Source: Paenibacillus illinoisensis NBRC 15959 (lineage in GTDB: Bacteria > Bacillota > Bacilli > Paenibacillales > Paenibacillaceae). Taken from it: DNA of 64,000 nt. A program made the translations under genes and the position numbers. Location: positions 50,874-114,873 of the forward strand of contig NZ_BIME01000016.1 in the NCBI RefSeq assembly GCF_004000925.1, in the 5' to 3' direction. Position 1 is the stretch's first letter; every line of letters begins with the position of its first letter. The notes beneath the pieces are model-generated. The model did not search any database. It was not told where the DNA came from and saw only the letters and a program-made list of their open reading frames with translations. Shown here piece by piece: positions 1-8,541 of this stretch.

Positions 1-710
1 CACGTCTTCCATATGTCAGGCCACAAATCCCATGGCTGTTCGCCTTCATTATTGACCCACTGATGATGAATATCCAGCACCATCGGCAGTCCCAAATGCT
101 GACATACGGCCAGCGTTTCGGGAACGTTGAATGTTTTGTCATCATTTTCGAGGGTCAACCGTTCCTGGATATCCCGATCAAGCTTCAGAAAATTCTCTTC
201 AAAGCGCAGCGCTGCACTAGGCTTGTCCCCGTATGCACCACCAATATGTATATTATTCTTGGCAGTGGCATTCAGTCCCATGGCATCCAGCATCCGCACA
301 TGATGACGAAGGTCACGCATGGAGTTCCGGAGCACTTCCTCCCGCGGCGTACTTAGAACGGTAAAATGGTCCGGATGGAAGGATACGCGCATTCCGTTCT
401 CCTTCACAAAATCACCAATGGCAGCAAAATCGGACTGGAGGGCCGGGAATGGATCCCAATCCATCAGATCCTCATGTGTCGCCAGCGGAATTAATTTGGA
501 AGAGAAACGATATACATGAATATGGCTGCCCTTGTTATGTCTAAGCAACCGTAATGTATTATGCAAATTCTCGGCCGCAATCCGTTCCAGCTTGCGAATG
601 GCTGCCTCCCTGTCATCAATTTTCTTGAAGCTGGCCATGGTCATCGTGCGGGAAGGAGATGCATTCTCCACCAGCACAGACATCGCCACATAACCAAAAC
701 GTACAAGCAT
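1..710 (-). CDS. uvsE: UV damage endonuclease UvsE (partial, 3' end outside window)
   Basis: TIM-barrel endonuclease that nicks DNA 5' of UV photoproducts and abasic sites in an excision pathway independent of UvrABC. The ATG at 710 gives a protein starting MLVRFGYVAMSVLVE. Family motifs visible are IGGAYGDK, a metal-ligand glutamate in LENDDKTF, and VLDIHHQW. About 236 codons are present; the C-terminal part lies beyond base 1. A purine-rich stretch (GAGGAAG) precedes the start. It is followed upstream by another minus-strand gene. Identification is from conserved motifs; the missing end cannot be judged. Confidence 0.9.
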   Translation of the reverse strand, partial: MLVRFGYVAMSVLVENASPSRTMTMASFKKIDDREAAIRKLERIAAENLHNTLRLLRHNKGSHIHVYRFSSKLIPLATHEDLMDWDPFPALQSDFAAIGDFVKENGMRVSFHPDHFTVLSTPREEVLRNSMRDLRHHVRMLDAMGLNATAKNNIHIGGAYGDKPSAALRFEENFLKLDRDIQERLTLENDDKTFNVPETLAVCQHLGLPMVLDIHHQWVNNEGEQPWDLWPDIWKT

Positions 711-866
711 GGTGTTCTTCCTCTCTATTAGGGCGGAATTCCTGCCCAGCATCTGCAGCCGTCAGGTTTTCCGGTCACTGTATATAACCAAGTTTTACCC
801 TAAAAGAAAGTCCGTAATCGCTCGCCTTACAATTCCGTTCATTGGTCCCATATAATGAAGTAAGGT

Positions 867-1190
867 TTATCCCTGTGCCTGCTCACCAAAGAACATTTCG
901 TCCGCAAGTGCAGTCTGGACACGGGATTCTTCCTCGTTCAGCTTGCGAATGAGCTGCATCTCCACTTCCGTTACTTCCTGTCCTTGGAAGTTGATCTCTG
1001 CAATGGAAGCAACGATCTTGACGATGGCTACAGCCACGTTATCAGGCGTATAGGCAATAACCTTCTGTCCGGTCGGAAAGACCCGGAAGCCCTGTTTCAC
1101 CATTTTGCCGCGGCCGTATTCCAGCAGTTCAAACAGCTCCTGCTCGCTCTTGAATTTGCATACGGAATTGAATTCAGTCTGAAATCCCAT
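867..1190 (-). CDS. Conserved small protein of unknown function
   Basis: 107 residues starting MGFQTEFNSVCKFKSEQELF. The start is well set: AAGGAGGGG lies about 8 bases before the ATG at 1190. The protein looks soluble, with mixed alpha/beta character and an acidic C-terminal half (VTEVEMQLIRKLNEEESRVQ), no signal peptide and no membrane segment. It lies just downstream of ddl on the same strand, about 60 bases away, so co-transcription is plausible. I do not recognise the family and assign no function. Confidence 0.75.
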   Translation of the reverse strand: MGFQTEFNSVCKFKSEQELFELLEYGRGKMVKQGFRVFPTGQKVIAYTPDNVAVAIVKIVASIAEINFQGQEVTEVEMQLIRKLNEEESRVQTALADEMFFGEQAQG

Positions 1191-1252
1191 CCATACCCCT
1201 CCTTGAATAATCTCCTACGTTAAAGTGTGACTAGAATTTCAACATTAGAAAT

Positions 1253-2353
1253 TTAAGCCTGCACGCCGTTCTCATAGTTCAGCGCTTGCTTGCGGTTGTA
1301 ACGCTCCAATGCCAGCTCAATCATGCGATCCAGCAGTTCCGCATACGATACGCCCGTCTCACGCCACAACAAGGGATACATGCTGTACGGAGTAAAGCCA
1401 GGCATTGTGTTTACTTCATTAATAAGCAATGCACCATCGGATTTACGAATAAAGAAATCTGCCCGGGAAATACCATTGCCTTCAATCGCACGGAATGCCT
1501 GCAGGGCTGCCTCACGGATACGATCAGCGGCTTCAGAATCCAGTGGAGCGGGAATCAGCATCTGTGATTGGCCATCAATATACTTGGCTGCATAGTCATA
1601 ATATTCTCCAGAGGATACGATTTCTCCTGGCACCGAGGCCATCGGCTCATCATTGCCAAGTACACTCACTTCCACTTCGCGTGCCTCAACAAACTCCTCA
1701 ATAACAACCTTCGTGTCGTATCGCAGCGCAAATTCGATGGCCGTCTTCAGTTCATCCCGGTTGCGTGCTTTTGAGATTCCTACGCTGGAGCCGAGGTTCG
1801 CCGGTTTGATGAAGCACGGGTAGCCCAGCTGTTCCTCCACTTGCAGAATCATGTCGTGTTCGGTCTGCTTCCACTGGGTCGCATTAAAATAAGTAAAGGC
1901 ACATTGGTCGATTCCAGCCTGCGCAAACAGCTTTTTCATGACCACTTTGTCCATACCGCCTGCTGAAGCCAGTACACCTGCACCCACATAAGGCATATCC
2001 GCCATCTCGAACATCCCCTGGATCGTACCATCCTCACCAAACGTGCCGTGCAGCAGAGGGAACATAACGTCCAGTGCATCTTCTCCGCCATACAGACGTG
2101 CAAACAATGCGTTCAGCGCTTCCTGGGTTCCACCTGCTGCCTGTTCCAGCTTCAGATCCTCAATCTGCGCGAATGGCGCGTGCATCACAGATCCCTTTTT
2201 CCATGTCCCCTGCTTGGAGATATAGAAGGGAACCAGTTCATATTTTTCATAATCAAAAGCGTTCGTTACAGCAAACGCCGTTTGCAGCGATACTTCGTGT
2301 TCCCCTGATTTTCCGCCGTAAACGACGCCAACTGTTAATTTATCCATGCTCAT
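1253..2353 (-). CDS. ddl: D-alanine--D-alanine ligase
   Basis: ATP-grasp ligase that makes the D-Ala-D-Ala dipeptide of peptidoglycan precursors in the cytoplasm. Starts MSMDKLTVGVVYGGKSGEHEVS; the glycine-rich GGKSGEHEVSL, the ATP-grasp segment FIKPANLGSSVGISKA and the metal-site segment LINEVNTMPGFTPYSMYP are all present. GGAGG lies 6 bases before the ATG at 2353, so this start is preferred over an upstream one at 2389. Length of 366 residues is normal for Ddl. The window also has VanY/VanZ-type genes at 7-8.4 kb, so both synthesis and trimming of the D-Ala terminus are encoded here. Confidence 0.96.
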   Translation of the reverse strand: MSMDKLTVGVVYGGKSGEHEVSLQTAFAVTNAFDYEKYELVPFYISKQGTWKKGSVMHAPFAQIEDLKLEQAAGGTQEALNALFARLYGGEDALDVMFPLLHGTFGEDGTIQGMFEMADMPYVGAGVLASAGGMDKVVMKKLFAQAGIDQCAFTYFNATQWKQTEHDMILQVEEQLGYPCFIKPANLGSSVGISKARNRDELKTAIEFALRYDTKVVIEEFVEAREVEVSVLGNDEPMASVPGEIVSSGEYYDYAAKYIDGQSQMLIPAPLDSEAADRIREAALQAFRAIEGNGISRADFFIRKSDGALLINEVNTMPGFTPYSMYPLLWRETGVSYAELLDRMIELALERYNRKQALNYENGVQA

Positions 2354-2485
2354 GCGTAACCTCCGATTATCTGTGCATGATGCCGTCATACCTGTATAAT
2401 CAGCATCAATTTTATTCTTGTCTTAGGGCTTATTTTACACGGAACTGAATGTCCAAGTCACCAAATCCCTGTATATCTTTCCTCA

Positions 2486-3484
2486 TTAGAACTCATCTGC
2501 AATATGAAAAAGCCGGTACACCGTCCGCTCTGTCCAAGCGTAAGAATCCCGGTAATCCCAATAGCGGTGGCGACTGCTGACCGTATGTGCATTGACAAGC
2601 GGCATGCCTCCCGCATCAAAGGCCGTCACAACAGTACTATGCTGAAACCTGCCGTCTCCGTCCCAATCGTAGAGAATGACATCACCAAGCATCAGCTGTT
2701 CCGGACGATCCACTTCGGTTGCTGTCAGCCCCCAGCTGCTGCTTCCCAGATAACGCTCCAGACTGTTGGATACGGCCCAGCTGTAGCTCCACATTTCAGT
2801 GCTGTTCACATAGCCTTTGTACCACCAGCCCGCTTCTCTTCTACCAGTATAGTGGATGGGTGCTCCCCCTGCAAAGAGACATTGGGAGACGTAATTGGTG
2901 CAGTCTACCTCGAATTCCTCAAATGCGGGGTTTCCCGCATTCCACCACCGATCTGCATAAGCAACAGCCAGGTCCCGCCGGTATAATTGCTGCCTGGAAC
3001 TTCTTCCCTGGCCAAGCACTTCCCTGTTCAGCAGCGGCCGATTAATCGCCTGTACAAAATCTGCTTGCTGAAAGGGTCTCCCTTCCCCTGCCGGACGCCG
3101 TTCCGGAACTTCTCTTTCGACCCGTCCAATCATCCAGGTTCCACCCTGCCTAATAAAGGTCAACCGTTCCCGCTCAATCCGATCCTCCCGGTGGGTGATT
3201 CCACTCTTCTCGTAGAAAAGCCTGCTATAGAGTTGAACATCCACCACCGACTCTTCCGGACCTTCCGTAACCGTTCGCACAAGCTTGGCACTGGTCTCGC
3301 TGCGAAGAGGCACTGCACGCCGTTTACGATACCAATCGTCCAGTCTGGCCATACGCTCTCCCCGCTCCAGCACAAATGCCGGATCCGTGACAATCCGCTC
3401 GCTCGTCTGTGGACGATAGTCGATTTCGCATCGGTTGTACTGGTTCACATAGGTGTATAAGGCACTCTTCCATTCCCTTTCCAA
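2486..3484 (-). CDS. Amidase-domain protein (Amidase_6, YhbB-like)
   Basis: Putative cell-wall amidase of the papain-like type. The C-terminal half shows the probable catalytic Cys in DCTNYVSQCLF, His in DGRFQHSTVV and the polar residue in NAHTVSSRHRYWDYRD, typical of the putative amidase domain. The N-terminal 140 residues have YRPQTSERIVTDPAFV and ERLTFIRQGGTWMIGRVERE and resemble the spacer domain of such proteins. No clear signal peptide is seen, so export is uncertain. I favour a TTG start at 3484 because AAAGGGGG lies 8 bases upstream; an in-frame TTG at 3529 has no ribosome site. Divergent from acnA. Confidence 0.8.
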   Translation of the reverse strand: MEREWKSALYTYVNQYNRCEIDYRPQTSERIVTDPAFVLERGERMARLDDWYRKRRAVPLRSETSAKLVRTVTEGPEESVVDVQLYSRLFYEKSGITHREDRIERERLTFIRQGGTWMIGRVEREVPERRPAGEGRPFQQADFVQAINRPLLNREVLGQGRSSRQQLYRRDLAVAYADRWWNAGNPAFEEFEVDCTNYVSQCLFAGGAPIHYTGRREAGWWYKGYVNSTEMWSYSWAVSNSLERYLGSSSWGLTATEVDRPEQLMLGDVILYDWDGDGRFQHSTVVTAFDAGGMPLVNAHTVSSRHRYWDYRDSYAWTERTVYRLFHIADEF

Positions 3485-3700
3485 GCCTGTGTCCCCCTTT
3501 GGCACTTGAGTTCTCTCTGGAAAATTCAACTGTGCATACTACTTTAATTCATATGAGACGTATACCGGTTGTATGTGTTCCGCTCAAGGATCGAGTGCCG
3601 AAAATTGGAGACTTGGACAGCAGGAAGTATCGTAACAAGGCAATATTCACGAAAACGCCTTCATTGTTCGTAAAGCTTGTTTGGACAGGCAAAAAGCCCT

Positions 3701-3728
3701 TTACGTACGGAGGTGAAAACGGTATACT
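3701..3728 (+). promoter_or_regulatory. Candidate sigma-A promoter of acnA
   Basis: TTACGT at 3701-3706 and TATACT at 3723-3728 with a 16-base spacer. The predicted transcription start, near 3735, lies just before the operator at 3748-3774, which would place a repressor in the path of the polymerase. Inferred from sequence only. Confidence 0.5.
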
Positions 3729-3747
3729 TAATACTAAAGTTGCAATT

Positions 3748-3774
3748 ATGAAATTACGTTTCATCTGATGAAAC
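3748..3774 (+). promoter_or_regulatory. Three-half-site operator upstream of acnA (matches the iclR operator)
   Basis: Three 7-base half-sites, ATGAAAT, GTTTCAT and ATGAAAC, are separated by 3 bases each (TAC, CTG). The last two form a perfect inverted repeat. Read in the sense direction, the same layout stands before the IclR-family gene at 17187-17213, with 22 of 27 bases identical. TGAAA-N5-TTTCA is also the form of known sites for the IclR-family protein KdgR. The link to the IclR gene is inferred. Confidence 0.6.
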
Positions 3775-3866
3775 TACGAACAAGGACACGGAACGATGAA
3801 GGCCTGTTCTTCCACTTAAATGAACTTTATCTTCATCTCACCGACACATTTTAAGGAGGTACATGT

Positions 3867-6581
3867 ATGTCAGCCAAGAACCATTTCTCCGCAGCCCGCA
3901 GTCTTGAGGTCGGAGGCAAGTCTTACCGCTACTACAGTCTCGATGCTCTTCAGGAAGGCGGCTACGGCGACCTTTCCAAGCTTCCCTTCTCCATTAAAGT
4001 GCTGCTCGAAGCAGCAGTTCGTCAGTTCGACGGACGCGCGATTACCGAAGAACATGTGAAACAACTTACCGGCTGGGCAGAAGGCCGTGACAATAACAAG
4101 GAAATTCCGTTTATCCCTGCACGTATCGTCCTGCAGGACTTCACTGGCGTACCGGTTGTCGTGGATCTTGCTGCGATGCGTGATACGGTGAAAAAGGCAG
4201 GCGGCGATCCAAAACAGATCAACCCGCTCGTGCCGGTTGACCTCGTTATCGACCACTCCGTTATGGTTGATGCATTCGGAACCAACGACGCTCTCGACTA
4301 CAACATCAAGGTCGAGTTCGAGCGTAACGAAGAGCGTTACCGCTTCCTGCGGTGGGCACAAACGGCATTCAACAACTTCCGTGCTGTACCGCCATCCACA
4401 GGGATCGTTCACCAAGTTAACCTGGAGTACCTGGCTTCCGTCGCTGCAACCAAAACGGTTGACGGCGAAACCGTTGTGTTCCCGGATTCCCTCGTAGGTA
4501 CGGACTCTCACACCACCATGATCAACGGACTCGGCGTTGTTGGTTGGGGTGTTGGCGGAATTGAGGCCGAAGCAGGAATGCTTGGCCAGCCACTGTACTT
4601 TGTAACCCCTGACGTTATCGGTTTCAAATTGACAGGCAGCCTGAGCGAAGGCGCAACAGCTACGGATCTGGCACTCACTGTCACTCAAATGCTTCGTAAA
4701 AAAGGCGTAGTCGGCAAATTCGTCGAGTTCTACGGTCCAGGCCTGGCCAATATCAGCCTTGCTGACCGTGCGACCGTTGCCAACATGGCACCGGAATACG
4801 GCGCTACAATTGGTTTCTTCCCTGTCGATAGCGAGACACTGAACTACATGCGCAGTACAGGACGTTCCGACGAGCAAGTGGATTTGGTTGAAGCTTATTA
4901 CAAAGCACAAGGCATGTTCCGGACTTCCAGCACGGTTGATCCAGAATTCACAGATGTAATTGAGCTGGATCTCGCTTCCGTGGTACCAAGTCTCGCAGGT
5001 CCTAAGCGTCCACAGGATCGCATTGAACTGACGCAAATGAAAGAAAGCTTCAACAGCATCATTCGTACTCCGGTCGATAAAGGCGGATACGGACTGAGCG
5101 ATGAGAAGATTGAAGAAACAGTGCCTGTGAAGCACCCAGACGGTTCCACTAGTGAACTGAAAGCAGGCGCGGTTGTTATTGCGGCCATCACAAGCTGCAC
5201 CAACACATCCAACCCAAGCGTTATGCTCGGAGCGGGTCTACTTGCGAAAAAAGCGGTTGAGCGCGGTCTGACCAAACCAGGCTACGTGAAAAGCAGCTTG
5301 ACTCCAGGTTCCCTCGTTGTTACCGAGTATCTCGAAAAATCAGGCCTGAACGTATACCTCGACCAGCTCGGATTTAACGTTGCGGGTTATGGCTGTGCAA
5401 CTTGTATCGGTAACTCCGGTCCACTGCCAGACGAAGTAAGCGAAGCGATTGCCGAAAACGATATGACTGTAGCGGCTGTATTGTCCGGTAACCGTAACTT
5501 CGAAGGCCGTGTACATGCTCAGGTAAAAGCCAACTATCTGGCTTCTCCTCCACTCGTGGTAGCTTACGCTCTCGCGGGTACGGTCAATATTGATTTTGCT
5601 ACCGATCCAATCGGTTACGATACGAATAACGAGCCAGTCTTCCTGAAAGACCTCTGGCCTAGCTCCGAGGAAATCAAGGATGCCATTGCAAGCTCACTGA
5701 ATGCTCAGATGTTCCGCAACAAATACGAAAATGTATTTACAGCCAATGAGCGCTGGAATAACATTCCTGTACCGGAAGGCGAACTGTATGAGTGGGATCC
5801 AAACTCCACCTACATTCAGAACCCGCCATTCTTCCAAAACCTTGGCGACAAGCTGACTGATATTGCAGACATCCGTTCTGCACGTGTTATGGCCTTGCTT
5901 GGTGACTCCGTAACAACGGACCATATCTCTCCAGCAGGTAACATTGCTACAACCAGTCCAGCCGGATTGTACCTGAAAGAGCATGGCGTTGAGCGCAAAG
6001 ACTTCAACTCCTACGGATCACGCCGTGGTAACCATGAGGTCATGATGCGCGGTACGTTTGCCAACATTCGTATTCGTAACCAGGTGGCTCCGGGTACGGA
6101 AGGTGGTATTACGAAGTATCTGCCAACCGATGAAGAGATGTCCATCTACGATGCTTCCATGAAGTATCAGGATGAAGGTCAGAACCTGATCGTTATTGCA
6201 GGTAAAGAGTATGGTACAGGCAGCTCCCGTGACTGGGCGGCTAAAGGTACATTCCTGCTCGGCGTTAAAGCCGTTATCGCAGAAAGCTTCGAGCGTATCC
6301 ACCGCAGTAACCTGGTGGGCATGGGCGTAATGCCACTGCAATTCCAGGAAGGTCATGGCTGGTCCAGCCTCGGTCTGAACGGACGTGAAACGTATGACGT
6401 TACAGGCCTCAGCAATGATGTGAAGCCTGGACAAGAGTTGACCGTTACGGTAACCCGCGAAGACGGAACCAAGTTCGACTTCCCTGTTATCGCTCGTCTG
6501 GACAGCATGGTTGACGTAGACTACTACCACAACGGTGGTATCCTGCAAACTGTATTGCGTCAAATGATGAAAAAAGCTTAA
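3867..6581 (+). CDS. acnA: Aconitate hydratase
   Basis: Monomeric aconitase of the AcnA/CitB type, interconverting citrate and isocitrate in the TCA cycle; such proteins can also bind RNA when they lose the Fe-S cluster. 904 residues, full length. Cluster ligands are Cys444 (SCTNTSNP), Cys510 and Cys513 (GCATCIGNSGPL). The C-terminal swivel domain shows GDSVTTDHISPAG and the active-site loop YGTGSSRDWAAKG. AAGGAGG precedes the ATG. It is a single-gene unit with its own promoter, operator and a strong terminator at 6617. In B. subtilis citB is under CcpC and CodY; here the shared operator points to an IclR-type regulator instead or in addition. Confidence 0.98.
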   Translation: MSAKNHFSAARSLEVGGKSYRYYSLDALQEGGYGDLSKLPFSIKVLLEAAVRQFDGRAITEEHVKQLTGWAEGRDNNKEIPFIPARIVLQDFTGVPVVVDLAAMRDTVKKAGGDPKQINPLVPVDLVIDHSVMVDAFGTNDALDYNIKVEFERNEERYRFLRWAQTAFNNFRAVPPSTGIVHQVNLEYLASVAATKTVDGETVVFPDSLVGTDSHTTMINGLGVVGWGVGGIEAEAGMLGQPLYFVTPDVIGFKLTGSLSEGATATDLALTVTQMLRKKGVVGKFVEFYGPGLANISLADRATVANMAPEYGATIGFFPVDSETLNYMRSTGRSDEQVDLVEAYYKAQGMFRTSSTVDPEFTDVIELDLASVVPSLAGPKRPQDRIELTQMKESFNSIIRTPVDKGGYGLSDEKIEETVPVKHPDGSTSELKAGAVVIAAITSCTNTSNPSVMLGAGLLAKKAVERGLTKPGYVKSSLTPGSLVVTEYLEKSGLNVYLDQLGFNVAGYGCATCIGNSGPLPDEVSEAIAENDMTVAAVLSGNRNFEGRVHAQVKANYLASPPLVVAYALAGTVNIDFATDPIGYDTNNEPVFLKDLWPSSEEIKDAIASSLNAQMFRNKYENVFTANERWNNIPVPEGELYEWDPNSTYIQNPPFFQNLGDKLTDIADIRSARVMALLGDSVTTDHISPAGNIATTSPAGLYLKEHGVERKDFNSYGSRRGNHEVMMRGTFANIRIRNQVAPGTEGGITKYLPTDEEMSIYDASMKYQDEGQNLIVIAGKEYGTGSSRDWAAKGTFLLGVKAVIAESFERIHRSNLVGMGVMPLQFQEGHGWSSLGLNGRETYDVTGLSNDVKPGQELTVTVTREDGTKFDFPVIARLDSMVDVDYYHNGGILQTVLRQMMKKA

Positions 6582-6616
6582 TTACATTAACAATTAAGCT
6601 GATGCATTAACATAGA

Positions 6617-6663
6617 AAAGCTCCCCGCCACGTGCGTTCTGCACGAGATGGGGAGCTTTTTTT
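6617..6663 (+). terminator. Intrinsic terminator of acnA
   Basis: Stem AGCTCCCC/GGGGAGCT followed by seven T, 36 bases after the acnA stop. Confidence 0.9.
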
Positions 6664-6777
6664 GATGTTTTTTTCTTTTAAATACAAAAAAAGCTTCCCA
6701 CCGCCGCATTAGAACGTGATGAAAAGCTTTGTATGAGGCATATAAAAAAGCTCTATTTACTTAAGCTCAGTATCTTC

Positions 6778-6987
6778 CTAGTGACCAATATGATGTGACG
6801 CCTCATCCAGCAGCTGCATTGCACCCATGATCAGGAACAGACATGACATAATGATCAGTGAGCCTCCGACCCATCTCGACATGACCACTCGTTCCGCGAT
6901 CTGCCGGCTGGAGCCATCTGTTATACTTCGTGGGTACACAAGAAACATCAAACCTGTGCTCATCAATAGTAAAGTGACTAGGATCAT
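6778..6987 (-). CDS. Small membrane protein, two predicted membrane helices
   Basis: 69 residues starting MILVTLLLMSTGLMFLVYP. Two hydrophobic segments (about residues 1-18 and 42-60) flank a short charged loop with SRQIAERVVMSRW. AAGGAGGGAG lies just before the ATG at 6987, a strong ribosome site. It begins 11 bases after the VanZ-type gene and is probably the last gene of that operon. I do not recognise the family. Its place suggests a role at the cell envelope, which is inference only. Confidence 0.7.
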   Translation of the reverse strand: MILVTLLLMSTGLMFLVYPRSITDGSSRQIAERVVMSRWVGGSLIIMSCLFLIMGAMQLLDEASHHIGH

Positions 6988-6998
6988 AATCTCCCTCC

Positions 6999-7550
6999 TT
7001 ACACAGGACTCTCCTTAGGATTATACTCCTTCTTCACCGTTCGGGATTCTCCTCCAATTAACAACCGTTTCATGCCGAGAGCCATGGTAAAAAGAATATA
7101 TCCAATCACCCCGCCTAATGTATTTAGCATCAGATCGTCCACATCGAATATGCCCATGCCAGTGAGCAGCTGTGTTACCTCATAGCCTAAACTTAGAAGT
7201 AGAGATGACAGAAATACGTTCGCCCCTGACAGCAGCTTATTGCCCATCAGCATCGGGATAAACATCCCCAGTGGAATGAAAGCCATCACATTGCCCACCA
7301 GATGGATTGCAGTACCTGGACGATGCAGTGACAGGCTGTTCCAATCTCTTGAGATTTCCTGAAATGGTGTCAGATTGACGGTTCGTGTATGAATCAGATC
7401 CGGCTGATGAAGGAAAACCATAAGCTGGACCTTGACTACTTCAAAGTCGACCGCCCCCCCTTTAAAGAGAATAAGCTTGGTTAGCAGATATAAATAGATG
7501 ATTAACGCGGCAATCCAAAGGATTTTATGTTTGATTTTTCTCTGCCTCAT
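6999..7550 (-). CDS. vanZ: VanZ-family membrane protein
   Basis: 183 residues with an N-terminal helix and further hydrophobic segments. Family marks include SLHRPGTAIHLVGNVMAFIPLGMFIPML, then LGYEVTQLLTGMGIFDVDDLMLNTLGGVIGY. VanZ of Tn1546 gives low-level teicoplanin resistance by an unknown mechanism; many chromosomal VanZ-like proteins have no known role. AAAGGAGG lies 9 bases before the ATG at 7550. The gene starts 28 bases after the VanY-type gene and sits in a VanR-VanS-VanY-VanZ order on the minus strand, so envelope or glycopeptide response is a reasonable guess. Confidence 0.9.
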   Translation of the reverse strand: MRQRKIKHKILWIAALIIYLYLLTKLILFKGGAVDFEVVKVQLMVFLHQPDLIHTRTVNLTPFQEISRDWNSLSLHRPGTAIHLVGNVMAFIPLGMFIPMLMGNKLLSGANVFLSSLLLSLGYEVTQLLTGMGIFDVDDLMLNTLGGVIGYILFTMALGMKRLLIGGESRTVKKEYNPKESPV

Positions 7551-7578
7551 GTTGAAGAACCTCCTTTGTGCAGCCTTG

Positions 7579-8442
7579 TTACTCCTTTACTGTGACAATG
7601 ACTCCATCCCTGTTGTCTCCCGATATGTCATAATGGCCATGCTCAGGTATGTAAACGGTCGTATCCCCGGCTGCCCGGTAATAGCGGATATGATACTTCT
7701 CACCCTCCACTTCAACCATAATGTTATCTTTCTCTTTTAGCAAATCCAGATACTCTTCCAGCACCAGGTTATTCTTATACATGACAGCACTATGCGGAAG
7801 TCCGACATATCGAAAGTGCCAGGGTTCATATTGAATCCCCGTGAGACTCACCTTGTCTTTCGGATAACGTAGGATAAATCCATATTTCCAGGCATTTTTC
7901 TCGAGCCAGGCACCCTCTGGCGCTTCATCCATGGTGGTCAGCGTGGAGCCGATATCCATGGATAATCCGAGATTATGCTCACTGTGTCCTGCCGGAAGCG
8001 CGTAGTCTGATCCCTTTTCCTGATAAAGTTCATCCTGCTTGGCAAAGTCCCGATATCCGCTGCTGATGAGAAAATAACGTACTCCCTCTTCACCCGCTGC
8101 TTCAATCATCTTCTGAAAAGCCTGGGCTACCTCTCTTGAGAGCAATATGTTTTGATCCAACAATCCGTATCCACGGACCAGATCGTCCTGCTGCGCCACA
8201 TTTATAATATCGGTTCTTATGCCTTCCGGATGAACCGGATAGGTTGTATTAACAAGCAGCAAGTTGCCCTTATGTACTTGATCCTGAATATTACCGGTGA
8301 TGGATACTGTATACCCCGTATGGTTTTCATGCTTATCCTGAATTTCAATGATCATCTCATCCTTCTGCTGAAAAGATGCCGGCGATCTTGTCATCACATA
8401 CCCGATCAAAATGATGCATAGCAAAAAGCCCCACTTCTTCAT
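7579..8442 (-). CDS. vanY: D-alanyl-D-alanine carboxypeptidase, VanY type (peptidase M15B)
   Basis: Zinc metallopeptidase that removes the terminal D-Ala of muropeptides outside the membrane. The N-terminal stretch KKWGFLLCIILIGYVM is a signal anchor or signal peptide. The M15 zinc site is seen as SGYRDFAKQDELY, then HSEHNLGLSMDIG (His and Asp ligands) and EPWHFRYVG (catalytic Glu and His). AAAGGAGGAG precedes the ATG at 8442, so the longer form starting at 8472 is less likely. A short C-terminal tail (KYHIRYYRAAGDTTVYIPEHG) resembles the extension of secreted Bacillus YodJ/VanY-like proteins. Follows the sensor kinase by about 100 bases. Confidence 0.93.
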   Translation of the reverse strand: MKKWGFLLCIILIGYVMTRSPASFQQKDEMIIEIQDKHENHTGYTVSITGNIQDQVHKGNLLLVNTTYPVHPEGIRTDIINVAQQDDLVRGYGLLDQNILLSREVAQAFQKMIEAAGEEGVRYFLISSGYRDFAKQDELYQEKGSDYALPAGHSEHNLGLSMDIGSTLTTMDEAPEGAWLEKNAWKYGFILRYPKDKVSLTGIQYEPWHFRYVGLPHSAVMYKNNLVLEEYLDLLKEKDNIMVEVEGEKYHIRYYRAAGDTTVYIPEHGHYDISGDNRDGVIVTVKE

Positions 8443-8487
8443 CCTTGCTCCTCCTTTACCTCGTACAATCAAGGATAGAGAAAACTA

Positions 8488-8527
8488 GTTAAAGAAAAAG
8501 CAGGGCATTTTTAAAGTTTTTCTTAAA
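8488..8527 (-). promoter_or_regulatory. Possible response-regulator box before vanY
   Basis: In the 99-base gap between the kinase and vanY, three TTTAA-type units on the minus strand (TTTAAG 8522-8527, TTTAAA 8510-8515, TTTAAC 8488-8493) are spaced by 12 and 22 bases. Near-helical direct repeats are usual for OmpR/PhoB-class regulators such as the VanR-like protein encoded upstream. Weak; low sequence complexity could explain it. Confidence 0.3.
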
Positions 8528-8541
8528 TTTGACGGCAAACC

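Noticed and set aside
3650..3663. Near-cre sequence CGAAAACGCCTTCA upstream of acnA
   Set aside because: Two mismatches to the cre consensus (first and tenth base), so it is not listed as a site.
3870..5135. Long open frame (421 codons) on the minus strand inside acnA
   Set aside because: It is antisense to the conserved aconitase, shows no domain and no ribosome site; GC-biased codon use explains it.
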